This document shows, piece after piece, positions 7,864 to 17,054 of a DNA stretch of 64,000 nucleotides. The stretch covers positions 1 to 64,000 of the forward strand of contig NZ_JAFFZO010000018.1 in assembly GCF_016924145.1 (NCBI RefSeq), in the 5' to 3' direction. The notes beneath the pieces were generated by a model, which was not told where the DNA came from, made no database searches, and worked only from the letters and a program-made list of their open reading frames with translations. The translations under genes were made by a program, and so were the position numbers. This stretch comes from Amphritea pacifica. Its GTDB lineage: Bacteria; Pseudomonadota; Gammaproteobacteria; Pseudomonadales; Balneatricaceae. How positions within the stretch are numbered: position 1 is the stretch's first letter; each line of letters starts with the position of its first letter.

Positions 7864-9639
7864 TTATTGTTCTATCTGATAGTCCTGAATCCCCGTTGCG
7901 GCACTGATCACCGTTTGATGCAGCGCCAGCACTTTTGGTGTGAAATGCGCAAAATAGAACCGGCTTAATGCGATCAGATTATTCAGGTAAATGGTATCCG
8001 TGCTCTGCTGCTTCTGTTCATAAGCAGCCACGGCGGTGCGCATCATCATCCAGCTGCAACACGCGATGCCCATCAGCTCGAGGAAGTTCACCGCCCCGCA
8101 GAGCTGGGTTTCACGCCCCTCTTTTCCCTGCTGTAAAATGAACTGTGTGCTCTCTTTCAACACAGCGATCAGTTGCAACAGCATCTCAGTCTCGCTGCCA
8201 GCAATCTCCAGCGCGGTATAACTGGCAAAGTCACTTTCAATATCTGCGATCAGCTCATTAAGCGCTTCCCCCTGATCGCCCTGAACTTTACGAAACACCA
8301 GATCATTTGCCTGAATCCCTGTGGTCCCTTCATAGATGGTGGTCACCCGGATATCACGCATCAGTTGTGCAACGCCGGTCTCCTCGACAAACCCCATGCC
8401 ACCAAATATCTGAATCGTAGTCCCGGCCATCAGGTTGCCACTCTCGGTGGAGAAGGCTTTAAAAATCGGCGTCATCAGTGCAACAAAACGCAGGTGCGCC
8501 GCGCGATCTTCAGACTCGACCTCAGCCAGATCCAGACGGGAAGCAATCTGATAACTCAAGGCGCGCAACGCTGTAACCTGTGCCCGTAAGCCCATCAGCA
8601 TCCGCTTTACATCCGGATGACGAACGATTTGAACATCGGTATCGCCGGTCAGTGCATCACGCCCCTGAGTACGTTCAAGACTATATTCCAGCGCCCGCTG
8701 ATAACCCATTTCGCCGATTGCGACACCCTGCTGACCGGTACTCAGGCGAGCTTCGTTCATCAGAATGAACATATACTCAAGACCACGATTTTCTTCACCA
8801 ACCAGTTCGCCGATAGCACCGCCCTCATCACCGTAACTGATGCTACAGGTCGGGCTGCCATGCAATCCGGTCTTATGCTCGATGGAGACACAACGGACAT
8901 CGTTCAGTTCACCACACTGCCCTGACTCATCCACCTTATACTTCGGCACGATAAAGAGAGAAACGCCCTTACCGCCCGGAGGTGAATCCGGCGTTTTAGC
9001 CAACACCAGATGGACAATATTTTCAGTCAGATCATGCTCACCATAGGTGATATAGATCTTCTGACCAGTGATCAGATAGGTACCATCGTCCTGACGCACA
9101 GCGCGAGTGCGGGTATTACCCAGATCAGATCCTGCGCTGGGTTCGGTCAGCGACATACAGGTCGCCCACTCACCGGTGACCAGCTTTTCCAGATAACGCT
9201 GCTTCAGGCGATCGTCTTCAGCCGCCAACAAAATCTCGGCAGCGCCCTGAGTCAGCGCCTGAAACATGACGAAGCTCAGGTTTGCACTCAACCACATCTC
9301 ATGCACAGCCGCCGCAATAAAGCGGGGTAACGACTGTCCACCGTATGCTTCAGGAAGAGCCAGCCCCAGCCAGCCATTGTCACAAAACTGCCGGTAAGCA
9401 TCATTCCAGCCTGCGGGTGTCTTTACCTTGCCCTCATTGAAATGACAGCCTTCAATATCACCTGGCTGGTTCAGCGGAGAGAGCACCTGACCGGCAAATT
9501 TTGCCGCTTCATCAAAAACGGCCGACACCAGCGCCGGATCAAAATCCGCAAAATGCTCTATCTGATGAAATCCGCGACTATCCGCAACATGGTTTAACAG
9601 AAAGGTCATATCTTTAAGCGGCGCGACATAGTTAGCCAT
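7864..9639 (-). CDS. Acyl-CoA dehydrogenase, long DmdC-like type
   Basis: This 591-residue FAD enzyme has the three-part acyl-CoA dehydrogenase core plus the extra C-terminal domain of the DmdC-like subfamily. Visible family motifs include MSLTEPSAGSDLG for flavin and substrate binding, the GLHGSPTCSISYG strand, and IYEGTTGIQAND, whose Glu is the catalytic base. It would oxidise the alpha-beta bond of an aryl-propanoyl-CoA to the cinnamoyl-CoA level, letting the pathway accept saturated (dihydro) phenylpropanoids. It lies 9 bases after the short-chain dehydrogenase and 55 before the ligase in the same operon. Similar long dehydrogenases accompany feruloyl-CoA synthase genes in other bacteria. 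Confidence 0.92.
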   Translation of the reverse strand: MANYVAPLKDMTFLLNHVADSRGFHQIEHFADFDPALVSAVFDEAAKFAGQVLSPLNQPGDIEGCHFNEGKVKTPAGWNDAYRQFCDNGWLGLALPEAYGGQSLPRFIAAAVHEMWLSANLSFVMFQALTQGAAEILLAAEDDRLKQRYLEKLVTGEWATCMSLTEPSAGSDLGNTRTRAVRQDDGTYLITGQKIYITYGEHDLTENIVHLVLAKTPDSPPGGKGVSLFIVPKYKVDESGQCGELNDVRCVSIEHKTGLHGSPTCSISYGDEGGAIGELVGEENRGLEYMFILMNEARLSTGQQGVAIGEMGYQRALEYSLERTQGRDALTGDTDVQIVRHPDVKRMLMGLRAQVTALRALSYQIASRLDLAEVESEDRAAHLRFVALMTPIFKAFSTESGNLMAGTTIQIFGGMGFVEETGVAQLMRDIRVTTIYEGTTGIQANDLVFRKVQGDQGEALNELIADIESDFASYTALEIAGSETEMLLQLIAVLKESTQFILQQGKEGRETQLCGAVNFLELMGIACCSWMMMRTAVAAYEQKQQSTDTIYLNNLIALSRFYFAHFTPKVLALHQTVISAATGIQDYQIEQ

Positions 9640-9648
9640 AATCGTTAC

Positions 9649-10416
9649 CTACTTCGCCGCCATCCGGATAGCGCCATCCAGACGGATAACTTCGCCATTG
9701 AGCATGCAGTTTTCAATAATCTGTTGCACCAGCTGAGCATATTCAGACGGCTCCCCCAGGCGCGATGGAAACGGCACTGCGGCCCCCAGAGAAGCCTGAA
9801 CATCTTCCGGCAAAACATCCATCATCGGGGTTTTGAAAATGCCCGGAGCGATGGTCATCACACGGATGCCAAAACGCGCCAGCTCACGGGCCAGCGGCAG
9901 CGTCATGGCACACATTCCCCCTTTGGACGCGGCATAGGCAGCCTGACCGATCTGACCATCAAATGCCGCGACAGAGGCAGTATTGATAATCACACCACGC
10001 TCTCCGGTTTCCTGAGCATCCTGCTCACTCATCACGCTGGCAGCCAGGCGAACCATATTGAAGGTACCCAGCAGATTAACCTGCAAAGCGCGATTAAACG
10101 TCTCCAGACGGTGCACGCCATTTTTACCCAATACGCGCTCTGCCCCCGGAATACCGGCGCAGTTAACTAAGCCATTCAGGCAGCCAAACATATTTACCGC
10201 AGTATCAATACAGTTTTGCGCCGATTGCTCATCAGTGATATCCGTTTTACAGAAAACCGCTTTATCTGCCAGAGAATCAGCAACAGCAACGCCACGCTCT
10301 TCATTGATATCCGCCAGTACAACCGACGCACCCTGATCTACCAGGCGACGGGCAACCGCTTCTCCCAAACCAGAACTGGCGCCGGTAACGATAAAAACCT
10401 TTTGATTAATATCCAT
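9649..10416 (-). CDS. Short-chain dehydrogenase, 3-hydroxyacyl-CoA dehydrogenase type II-like
   Basis: This 255-residue classical SDR binds NAD(P) through [12 protein letters not shown] (about residues 11-22), with an acidic residue after the second strand (VVLADIN) that favours NAD. The catalytic Ser is in [11 protein letters not shown] and the Tyr-Lys pair in YAASKGG. The segment [10 protein letters not shown] is typical of 3-hydroxyacyl-CoA dehydrogenase type II (HSD17B10-like). In this operon it would oxidise the beta-hydroxy-aryl-propanoyl-CoA made by the crotonase. A 120-base gap separates it from the crotonase, and it nearly abuts the acyl-CoA dehydrogenase. Confidence 0.9.
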   Translation of the reverse strand: MDINQKVFIVTGASSGLGEAVARRLVDQGASVVLADINEERGVAVADSLADKAVFCKTDITDEQSAQNCIDTAVNMFGCLNGLVNCAGIPGAERVLGKNGVHRLETFNRALQVNLLGTFNMVRLAASVMSEQDAQETGERGVIINTASVAAFDGQIGQAAYAASKGGMCAMTLPLARELARFGIRVMTIAPGIFKTPMMDVLPEDVQASLGAAVPFPSRLGEPSEYAQLVQQIIENCMLNGEVIRLDGAIRMAAK

Positions 10417-10536
10417 ATGAGTGTCCTCAATTATTCTTTTCTTCAGTCACTGCAGATTTCCGGCACTATCTTTTACAAAGAAATCATCTGTTCAAAGACA
10501 AAATTGCACCTTGCTTTGAGCCGATAAACAATCTGC

Positions 10537-11298
10537 CTACTTCTTTTTCCGATTCAAAAATCCCTGGATACGTTCCTGAACCTCAGGACTGGTTTGCGTC
10601 ATTCCCGCCAGCAGCGACTCGGTAAACAAACCATCATCCATTGACATACTCTCGATACGGGACAGGCCGGTTACCATGGCATAGTTAGACAATCGTGAGT
10701 TTTGTGCTATTGATTTAGCCAGCTCAGTGGCTTTTTCCAGCGCAGTACCCGGCTCGACACAGTAATGGGCCAGCCCCAGACGCTCACCATCAACCGCATC
10801 GTAGGTTCGGCCGGTGAGCATCATATCCATCATCCGGCTTGAGCCCAGAATGCTGCCCACACGGACCGACGCACCACCGCCCACAAAAATACCGTGACGC
10901 CCTTCGGGCAGACGGAAGTAAGTCGTCTCATCCGCAACACGGACATGCGCACAGGAGGCCAGCTCCATACCACCACCAATCACCGCGCCATGCAGTGCGG
11001 CAACAACGGGAATAGGAGAGTTAGCAATACGCCCAAACACCCGGTGCCACATACGCGAGTGCAACACAACACCGTAAGGATCGCGGGCGACATGCTCGGA
11101 CAGATCAAGACCGGAACAAAACTCCGGACCATTACCCGAAAAGAGCACCGCTGACACCTCTTCGGGCATATTGATAAACACATCCTCTATCTCAAGCAGC
11201 AGCGCATCATTGATCGCATTTTTTTTTTCAGGACGGTTGAGTTGCAGATGGCCAATATCGGCTTCTACAGAAAATTGGATATAACGGTACTCGGCCAT
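10537..11298 (-). CDS. Enoyl-CoA hydratase/crotonase family protein
   Basis: This 253-residue crotonase starts at the ATG at 11298, which has a good AGAGG site; a GTG six codons earlier is less likely. The oxyanion-hole segments are FSGNGPEFCSGLD and HGAVIGGGMEL. Both glutamates used by hydratases are present: one in GGGMEL, one in LPEGRHG. That favours a true hydratase acting on cinnamoyl-type CoA esters. It differs clearly from the Pseudomonas hydroxycinnamoyl-CoA hydratase-lyase, and no vanillin dehydrogenase is nearby. It is the first gene of the leftward operon, opposite the second TRAP operon. Confidence 0.88.
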   Translation of the reverse strand: MAEYRYIQFSVEADIGHLQLNRPEKKNAINDALLLEIEDVFINMPEEVSAVLFSGNGPEFCSGLDLSEHVARDPYGVVLHSRMWHRVFGRIANSPIPVVAALHGAVIGGGMELASCAHVRVADETTYFRLPEGRHGIFVGGGASVRVGSILGSSRMMDMMLTGRTYDAVDGERLGLAHYCVEPGTALEKATELAKSIAQNSRLSNYAMVTGLSRIESMSMDDGLFTESLLAGMTQTSPEVQERIQGFLNRKKK

Positions 11299-11375
11299 TC
11301 GACACCTCTGTTGCACAATGCAATAACTGCCGGTTTTCTTCCCAGCGTCAAAAATTCATATTTATGTTTATACGA

Positions 11376-11402
11376 AATATTGTTGTGTTAATCAACAATA
11401 TT
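11376..11402. promoter_or_regulatory. Palindromic operator candidate in the divergent promoter region
   Basis: AATATTGTTG (11376-11385) and CAACAATATT (11393-11402) form a perfect 10-bp inverted repeat with a 7-bp spacer, 78-104 bp before the crotonase start. Size and symmetry fit a dimeric MarR-type regulator, and such a gene lies at 15590-16054. The rest of 11299-11658 is AT-rich, non-coding, and must hold the promoters of both the leftward catabolic operon and the rightward TRAP operon. Confidence 0.6.
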
Positions 11403-11658
11403 GATAACAAATTACTGATTTTTTAATCAGCCCTAACAAAGAAACCAATTAAAAGCTTCTAAATACAATAACTTATTTAACTTTTCAGCAGATTAAAACG
11501 CTCTCCTACGCCAGATACAGGTGACACTACCGCAAATTCCTATAAGTCGGGCATTTATCTTATGGCCACTATTGTTGCCAAACTAAACAGTTTATGCATA
11601 AATATAAATACCAGCACTCTGGCATCCTACAACAATAAAGAATCCAAAGGATCTGAAT

Positions 11659-12699
11659 ATGGGCATTAAATCCTCTCTGAAGCAATCATTCGCCGCATGT
11701 GCGCTTTTACTAAGCTGCAGTAACGCGATCTCTGCCGAGGCAGAATACACCTTCAAACTGCACCATTTCCTGCCACCTCCTTCCATGGCGCACTCCAAGT
11801 TTCTCCAGCCCTGGGCAGAGAAGGTGATGGCTGAGTCAGATGGTCGTATCAAGATCGACCTCTATCCAGCGATGCAGCTGGGCGGAAAACCACCCGCCCT
11901 GTTTGATCAGGTGCGTAAAGGGATCGTCGATATCTCCTGGACAGTGACCGGCTACACACCGGGACGTTTTCCAAAATCAACCGTTTTTGAACTACCCTTC
12001 ATCGCCACTGACGCTAAACCCATGAGTATGGCGATGCAGGAGTATGCTGAGAAAGAGATGGCGGATGAGTTAAAAGATGTCCACCTGTTAGCTATGCATG
12101 TCCATGCTCCGGGTTCACTGCACTCCCGTGAGCAGCCGATCCATACCGCAGCCGATCTTGAGGGGATGAAACTGCGCGCCCCCAACAAAACCATGGCGGA
12201 TGCGTTCGCTAAGCTGGGAGCTAACCCGGTATTCATGCCGGTCCCCCAGATGCCCAGCGCCCTGTCAAAAGGTGTACTGGACGTAGCCGTACTGCCTTAC
12301 GAAGTGGTTAAACCGTTGAAAATCCATCAGTTGGTTAAACATCATACTGAAGTTCCAGGGCTGTATGCCAACACCTTTATCTTCAGCATGAATAAAAAAG
12401 CTTACGATTCACTCCCGGCTGATCTGCAGAAAGTCATCGATAACAATTCCGGTATCGAGCTGGCCGGTCATATCGGCGCGTTGTTTGATGAGTATGAAGC
12501 GGTCGGCCGACAAGCCGCCGTTGAGCAGGGTAACGAGATCTATCAACTCCCCCCGGCAGAAGTAGAGAGCTGGAAATCGAAGCTGGCGTTTGTCACCGAA
12601 GACTGGCTGAAGGATATGCAGTCCGACGGTTACGACGCTCAGAAACTTCTGGATGAAGCCCACGCACTTATCGCTAAGTACGCCGCGGCCGACAAGTAA
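11659..12699 (+). CDS. TRAP transporter solute-binding protein (DctP family), second system
   Basis: This 346-residue periplasmic protein has a signal peptide over about residues 1-26 (AACALLLSCSNAISA). The mature part shows the DctP pattern: FKLHHFLPPPSMAH at the start, TGYTPGRFP near residue 100, TAADLEGMKLRAP near 163-175, and KGVLDVAVLPYEV near 210. It shares the GY(V/T)PGRF element with the first system, but most other residues differ. Opposite a feruloyl-CoA ligase operon and upstream of an amidohydrolase of the same pathway, it probably binds phenylpropanoid acids, as the TarPQM TRAP system of Rhodopseudomonas palustris does. The substrate is inferred. Confidence 0.93.
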   Translation: MGIKSSLKQSFAACALLLSCSNAISAEAEYTFKLHHFLPPPSMAHSKFLQPWAEKVMAESDGRIKIDLYPAMQLGGKPPALFDQVRKGIVDISWTVTGYTPGRFPKSTVFELPFIATDAKPMSMAMQEYAEKEMADELKDVHLLAMHVHAPGSLHSREQPIHTAADLEGMKLRAPNKTMADAFAKLGANPVFMPVPQMPSALSKGVLDVAVLPYEVVKPLKIHQLVKHHTEVPGLYANTFIFSMNKKAYDSLPADLQKVIDNNSGIELAGHIGALFDEYEAVGRQAAVEQGNEIYQLPPAEVESWKSKLAFVTEDWLKDMQSDGYDAQKLLDEAHALIAKYAAADK

Positions 12700-12710
12700 A
12701 AGGCTTCGCT

Positions 12711-13211
12711 ATGTATACGCTTCTTTTTCAAACCAGAAGGGGAATCGAGTTCATCTCCCGTCAGCTAGCGCTGGCGGGGGGTGTCATTATGATTCTGCTC
12801 GCACTGATGACGGTCATCAGCATTATAGGAAGAACTCTGTTCGGCATTACCGTTGAAGGGGACTATGAACTGGTGGAGATGGGACTGGCGATCTCAATCT
12901 TCCTGTTTCTAACAGAGTGCCAGCTGAAAAAAGGACACGTTATTGTCGATTTTTTCACCCTGAACCTGGCTAAACGGAAGATCTACTTCCTCGATGCGAT
13001 GGGTAATCTGATTTTTACAATGATTGCTGCCACGCTGACCTGGCAGATGTATCTGGGTGGCCTCGACTATTATGAGTATCTGGAACAATCGATGATTCTT
13101 GAACTCCAGGTCTGGATCGCCTACATCCCCGCCGTCTTTTGTCTGGCTTTGCTTACCCTCTGCTGTTTTATTGATACCCTGCTGGGCTTCAGGGAGTACC
13201 TGAGATCATGA
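12711..13211 (+). CDS. TRAP transporter small permease (DctQ family), second system
   Basis: This 166-residue, four-helix inner-membrane protein starts 11 bases after the binding protein. Family features are the VISIIGRTLFG helix end, the GDYELVEMGLAI segment and the KKGHVIVDFF turn. Its stop overlaps the start of the large permease (ATGA at 13208-13211), so translation is coupled. With its neighbours it forms one transporter. Confidence 0.92.
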   Translation: MYTLLFQTRRGIEFISRQLALAGGVIMILLALMTVISIIGRTLFGITVEGDYELVEMGLAISIFLFLTECQLKKGHVIVDFFTLNLAKRKIYFLDAMGNLIFTMIAATLTWQMYLGGLDYYEYLEQSMILELQVWIAYIPAVFCLALLTLCCFIDTLLGFREYLRS

Positions 13212-14527
13212 GTAATATTGAACTGGCCCTGTCTATGCTGGCCCTGCTGCTGGTGCTGATGTCGATCAGAATACCCATTGCCATTGCCATGCTGGGCTGT
13301 GGTGCGCTGGGATACACCATCCTGGCAGGCTTCCCCACCACACTTAACTATCTGAGTACGGTTCCCTACTCGAAGTTTTCGACCTACGACCTGTCAGTGG
13401 TCCCCCTGTTTCTACTGATGGGTGAACTGGCCACCCGGGCGGGTATCACCACCGAACTGTTCCGCACCTGTAATACCTGGGTTGGCCAGTTTAAGGGCGG
13501 ACTGGCGATGGCAGCAGTATCGGGTTGCGCTGCCTTCGGCGCCATCTGTGGTTCCTCACTGGCAACGGCTTCGACCATGGGTCAGGTGGCCCTGCCAGAG
13601 ATGAAGAAAAATAATTATGCTGGCGGACTGGCTGCGGGTTGTCTGGCGGCAGGCGGCACACTAGGAATACTGATTCCGCCATCAATGGTGTTAATCATCT
13701 TTGCTGTGCTGACTGAGCAGAATATCTCCAAGATGTTTATCGCCGCCTTTGTCCCCGGACTGCTCGCGGCCGGGGGGTATATTCTGGCCATCGCTATCTA
13801 TGTCCGCATCTTCCCTAAAGCAGGTCCCAAGGGGGAAAAAACCACCTGGGGGCAAAAGTTCCGATCCACCCGGGATGTCTGGCATATCACCGCGATATTT
13901 CTGATAGTACTGGGGGGGATCTACCTTGGCTTCTTTACCCCAACGGAGGCGGCAGCGGTCGGCGTTATTCTCACCGGAATACTGGCGCTGACCCACGGTA
14001 AGTTAACCTTTGCGCAGCTTAAAGACAGCATTATCAGGACAGCCGTTTCCAGCGCGATGATCTTTATGATCATTCTCGGTGCCGATCTGTTCAGTGTCTT
14101 TATCGCCCTGACAAACCTGCCAAACCTCGGTGCAGAACTATTATTGAATGCGCAGATGTCTCCCTATCTGATTCTCGCTCTGATGCTGCTCAGCTACTTC
14201 ATACTGGGTTGCTTTATGGACAGCCTGGCGATGATTCTTCTGACCATTCCGATCTACTTCCCCATTATTGTGGCGATGGACTTCGGTATGTCGGTTGAGG
14301 ATACTGGCATCTGGTTTGGTATTCTGGCTCTTGTGGTGGTTGAGGTGGGACTGATCACGCCGCCCGTGGGCATGAACGTATTTATCATCAACTCCTTTGA
14401 TAAATCTCTCTCACTGAAAGAGAGCTTCAGAGGTGTTGTACCCTTTATATTGTCCGACTTTTCCCGGGTCATTCTGCTGGTTCTGTTCCCGCCGATTACC
14501 CTGGCACTGGTGCACCTGTTAAGTTAG
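13208..14527 (+). CDS. TRAP transporter large permease (DctM family), second system
   Basis: This 439-residue polytopic permease has all the DctM hallmarks: SIRIPIAIAMLG, SVVPLFLLMGEL, AICGSSLATASTMG, GGTLGILIPPSM, FTPTEAAAVG and LITPPVGMNVF. It starts inside the stop of the small permease. It is the last transporter gene before the amidohydrolase at 14622, 94 bases on, and the two are probably on one transcript because no terminator is seen between them. Confidence 0.95.
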   Translation: MSNIELALSMLALLLVLMSIRIPIAIAMLGCGALGYTILAGFPTTLNYLSTVPYSKFSTYDLSVVPLFLLMGELATRAGITTELFRTCNTWVGQFKGGLAMAAVSGCAAFGAICGSSLATASTMGQVALPEMKKNNYAGGLAAGCLAAGGTLGILIPPSMVLIIFAVLTEQNISKMFIAAFVPGLLAAGGYILAIAIYVRIFPKAGPKGEKTTWGQKFRSTRDVWHITAIFLIVLGGIYLGFFTPTEAAAVGVILTGILALTHGKLTFAQLKDSIIRTAVSSAMIFMIILGADLFSVFIALTNLPNLGAELLLNAQMSPYLILALMLLSYFILGCFMDSLAMILLTIPIYFPIIVAMDFGMSVEDTGIWFGILALVVVEVGLITPPVGMNVFIINSFDKSLSLKESFRGVVPFILSDFSRVILLVLFPPITLALVHLLS

Positions 14528-14621
14528 GCGGACGATATCTATTTATAACCCGGTGTAGTCAGCCCACACTAACTGAGCTGGCTGCACCGGAACACATTTT
14601 TGAAAGAGACAGGGTGACACT

Positions 14622-15494
14622 ATGAATATCGATGAGATCATTGCTATTGATTTCCACACACATGCTGAAGAGCCTTGCACCTGTGCCCGTGACGATGGTT
14701 ACTATGAGTTTCAGCAGGACTTTGCCAAATACTTTAAGAATCCGGCTGGCCACAATATGCTGCCGACCATAGAGGAAACCGCAGCCTACTACCGTGACCG
14801 GAAAATTGCCTGTGTACTGTTCCCTGTGGATGCGGAAAGAGAAACCGGATTTCGTCGCTACGAAAATGAAGAGGTGGCCCAACTGGCTGCTGACAACAGT
14901 GATATTATCATCCCTTTCGCATCGATAGATCCGGCTAAGGGTCGCTTAGGTGCCCGTGAAGCACGCCGCCTGGTACGTGACTTTGGTGTGCGGGGTTTCA
15001 AATTTCACCCAACCATGCAGGGATTTTATCCCAACGACAGGTCCGCTTATGTACTCTATGAAGCGATCGCCGAAGAGGGTGCAATCTCACTGTTCCATAC
15101 CGGCCAGACTGGCGTTGGAGCGGGTAGCCGTGGCGGTATGAATATGCGTCTGAAATATTCTAATCCGATCTATCTGGACGATGTGGCAGCGGACTTCCCG
15201 GATATGCCTATCGTGATGGCGCATCCATCGTTTCCGTGGCAGGAGGAAGCTCTTTCTGTCGCGACCCATAAGCCCAATGTGTATATCGATATGTCAGGCT
15301 GGTCACCGAAATACTTCCCCAAAATCCTGATTCAATACGCCAACTCTATCCTCAAGGATAAGATGCTGTTTGGCTCTGACTGGCCGGTTATCACACCGGA
15401 CCGCTGGCTGAAAGACTTTGACACCATCGGCATTAAGGATGAGGTCAGGCCAAAAATTCTGAAGGAAAACGCCGTCAGACTGTTGGGACTGTAA
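14622..15494 (+). CDS. Metal-dependent amidohydrolase, probable aryl beta-ketoacyl-CoA hydrolase
   Basis: This 290-residue protein of the amidohydrolase-2 (ACMSD-like) TIM-barrel family shows the metal-binding DFHTHAEEPC at the N-terminus, GFKFHPTMQGF and SLFHTGQTG in mid-chain, VMAHPSFPW, and the final LFGSDWPV aspartate. Related TIM-barrel hydrolases occur in the coumarate (cou) cluster of Rhodococcus and the phd cluster of Corynebacterium. There they are assigned to release of acetyl-CoA, or free aromatic acid, from the beta-keto-aryl-propanoyl-CoA. No thiolase is present in this cluster, so this enzyme is the best candidate for the last step. Decarboxylase activity, also known in the family, is the alternative. 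An intrinsic terminator follows. Confidence 0.8.
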   Translation: MNIDEIIAIDFHTHAEEPCTCARDDGYYEFQQDFAKYFKNPAGHNMLPTIEETAAYYRDRKIACVLFPVDAERETGFRRYENEEVAQLAADNSDIIIPFASIDPAKGRLGAREARRLVRDFGVRGFKFHPTMQGFYPNDRSAYVLYEAIAEEGAISLFHTGQTGVGAGSRGGMNMRLKYSNPIYLDDVAADFPDMPIVMAHPSFPWQEEALSVATHKPNVYIDMSGWSPKYFPKILIQYANSILKDKMLFGSDWPVITPDRWLKDFDTIGIKDEVRPKILKENAVRLLGL

Positions 15495-15516
15495 TGAGTC
15501 AATAAGAAAAACACAG

Positions 15517-15559
15517 GCCCGCCTGCATCTTGATACAGAGGTTGCAAGCGGGCTTTTTT
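15517..15559 (+). terminator. Intrinsic terminator after the amidohydrolase
   Basis: The arms GCCCGCCTGCA (15517-15527) and TGCAAGCGGGC (15543-15553) pair with one mismatch and are followed by six T. It ends the rightward TRAP-amidohydrolase operon just before the convergent MarR gene. Confidence 0.85.
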
Positions 15560-15589
15560 GTGGCTATTAAACGTGCAACCTGACTGCTG

Positions 15590-16054
15590 CTATTGTTTCG
15601 CAGGCTTATGGGCTGCTATACGATCCAGCATGTCGATAATTAACGGCTTTTCACCCTCGTTCAACAGACTGGTAAAGCTGGCTTCATGTTTCAGTACTTC
15701 AGCCACCAGCTCCTTATAGAAAACCTCCCCATGCGGCGTCAGAAACAGCGCATGTGAACGGCGATCCGATGCCGAAGGCTTACGCTCGACAATATTCATG
15801 CTTTCAAGACGGTCAACCACACTGACCATAGCCGAACGGTCATTGCCCAAGGCATTCGCTATAGCGGTCTGGGTTAACCCCGGATTTCGCTCGACGATAG
15901 ACAGAACGCCAAATAAACCCGGCGTAATGCCAAACCGGGAACAGTGCTCAGAAAAATCATTAAAAATATTCACCTGAGCCCTTCGCAGCTTATAACCAAC
16001 AAGAGTATCAAGGATTCCGTAATCGATATCTTCCGATGAATTTAGATTAGTCAT
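15590..16054 (-). CDS. MarR-family transcriptional regulator
   Basis: This 154-residue winged-helix regulator has the MarR core: recognition region LTQTAIANALGNDRSAMVSV followed by VDRLESMNIVERKPSASDRR, the wing with the family Asp-Arg. CouR, FerC, PhdR and HcaR-type MarR proteins repress phenylpropanoid genes and release DNA on binding the aroyl-CoA product of the ligase. This one lies convergent to the amidohydrolase at the edge of the cluster, so the same role is likely. The 27-bp palindrome at 11376-11402 is a plausible target. The family call is firm; the ligand is inferred. Confidence 0.9.
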   Translation of the reverse strand: MTNLNSSEDIDYGILDTLVGYKLRRAQVNIFNDFSEHCSRFGITPGLFGVLSIVERNPGLTQTAIANALGNDRSAMVSVVDRLESMNIVERKPSASDRRSHALFLTPHGEVFYKELVAEVLKHEASFTSLLNEGEKPLIIDMLDRIAAHKPAKQ

Positions 16055-16323
16055 TAAATTATTTACATTCTTAACAATTTTAATTACAGCAATTATAAAG
16101 GATTATCCTCTTTAATGACACTCATCTGCCCTGTCGGCAATGTTTTACACACACCTGACCTCTGTGCAGCGCGCAGGCGCCCGGTTCATGCTTATGGCTT
16201 GATCTCTGTTTGTGAAAAACGAAATCAGCGATCCAAAAACTGAATCAGACCACCTGCTGCTTCAACGACACCTCATCCGCCTGAGTAAGCCAAGCTATCC
16301 ATAGCGTTTGTTGATCAGATCCT

Positions 16324-16845
16324 TTACGCCGCAAGCGGATGATCGTGAAAAACATGGCTGCTCTCTATCAGTGCTTTCGGGCAATGCATACGAACCTTCT
16401 TATAGACATCCGGTAGCAACTCAACGGCAACATCAACGATCATCAGAATCTGACCTGCCTCGATCGCATGGCGGTATTTTTCAAGATGAGAGTTTGGCGT
16501 ACTCTCACCAATTGCTTTACCAACCACGCCCCCCCAAAAAGCGAAGATAATTGTGATGACTAACAGGGACATCGCACCAAACTCAAAGCTGGAAATCTTC
16601 GAGCCGTAGGCAACTATACCGGCTACCAGCCCCAGTACACCACCGGCGACGATGCCCCAGTTGAAATCATTCTCCACCTCTGTCGTTTCCATCTCGGTGG
16701 CTTCGTGCAGATGGGCTTTTTGTAACATTGAGTGATCACTGGCAACCAGATGCATCGCTTCATCACCGATCCCCAGTTGCCGTAACTCCTCAACCACAAG
16801 TTCAGCATGGGCCAGATCCGGCGTCAGAAAAGTTAAACGTCTCAT
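16324..16845 (-). CDS. Conserved hypothetical membrane protein with glycine-rich helices
   Basis: I do not recognise a characterised family for this 173-residue protein. The first 50 residues look like a small soluble alpha-beta domain (MRRLTFLTPDLAHAELVVEE) similar in feel to general-stress domains that precede membrane glycine-zipper segments. Two membrane helices follow, around residues 64-85 (WGIVAGGVLGLVAGIVAYG) and 90-112 (MSLLVITIIFAFWGGVVGKAIG). The C-terminal 60 residues form a second soluble part. It is transcribed alone, leftward, with a terminator of the upstream gene before it. A stress-related or envelope role is only a guess. Confidence 0.7.
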   Translation of the reverse strand: MRRLTFLTPDLAHAELVVEELRQLGIGDEAMHLVASDHSMLQKAHLHEATEMETTEVENDFNWGIVAGGVLGLVAGIVAYGSKISSFEFGAMSLLVITIIFAFWGGVVGKAIGESTPNSHLEKYRHAIEAGQILMIVDVAVELLPDVYKKVRMHCPKALIESSHVFHDHPLAA

Positions 16846-16940
16846 TTCATACCTCCCGGCCTGTCGGCCGTTATGAATGTATCAAGTATAGTTCAACTTG
16901 CTGATCCTCAACCGTGACCGGCTGAGCTATGGCAGATACC

Positions 16941-16967
16941 AAAAAGCCCATCAGAGTGATGGGCTTT
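16941..16967 (-). terminator. Intrinsic terminator downstream of the MFS transporter gene
   Basis: An 11-bp perfect stem (16943-16953 with 16957-16967, core GCCCATCA) has a 3-nt loop and reads into five T on the minus strand, about 90 bases after the transporter stop. Confidence 0.85.
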
Positions 16968-17054
16968 GGATTAAAATGAAACTGATCTATTTATAGTTCA
17001 CATCATCCCACTGCCAGCGAGCGGTTCATCAACCGGGACTCCAGATATTCCGGG

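Noticed and set aside
6063-9330. Several plus-strand open frames of 60-220 codons opposite fcs and the acyl-CoA dehydrogenase
   Set aside because: All are antisense shadows of well-supported genes and carry no family motif or ribosome site.
10537-11298. Hydroxycinnamoyl-CoA hydratase-lyase (vanillin-forming Ech)
   Set aside because: The sequence differs from the Pseudomonas Ech pattern, no vanillin dehydrogenase is nearby, and an SDR plus amidohydrolase are, which favours the beta-oxidation-like route.
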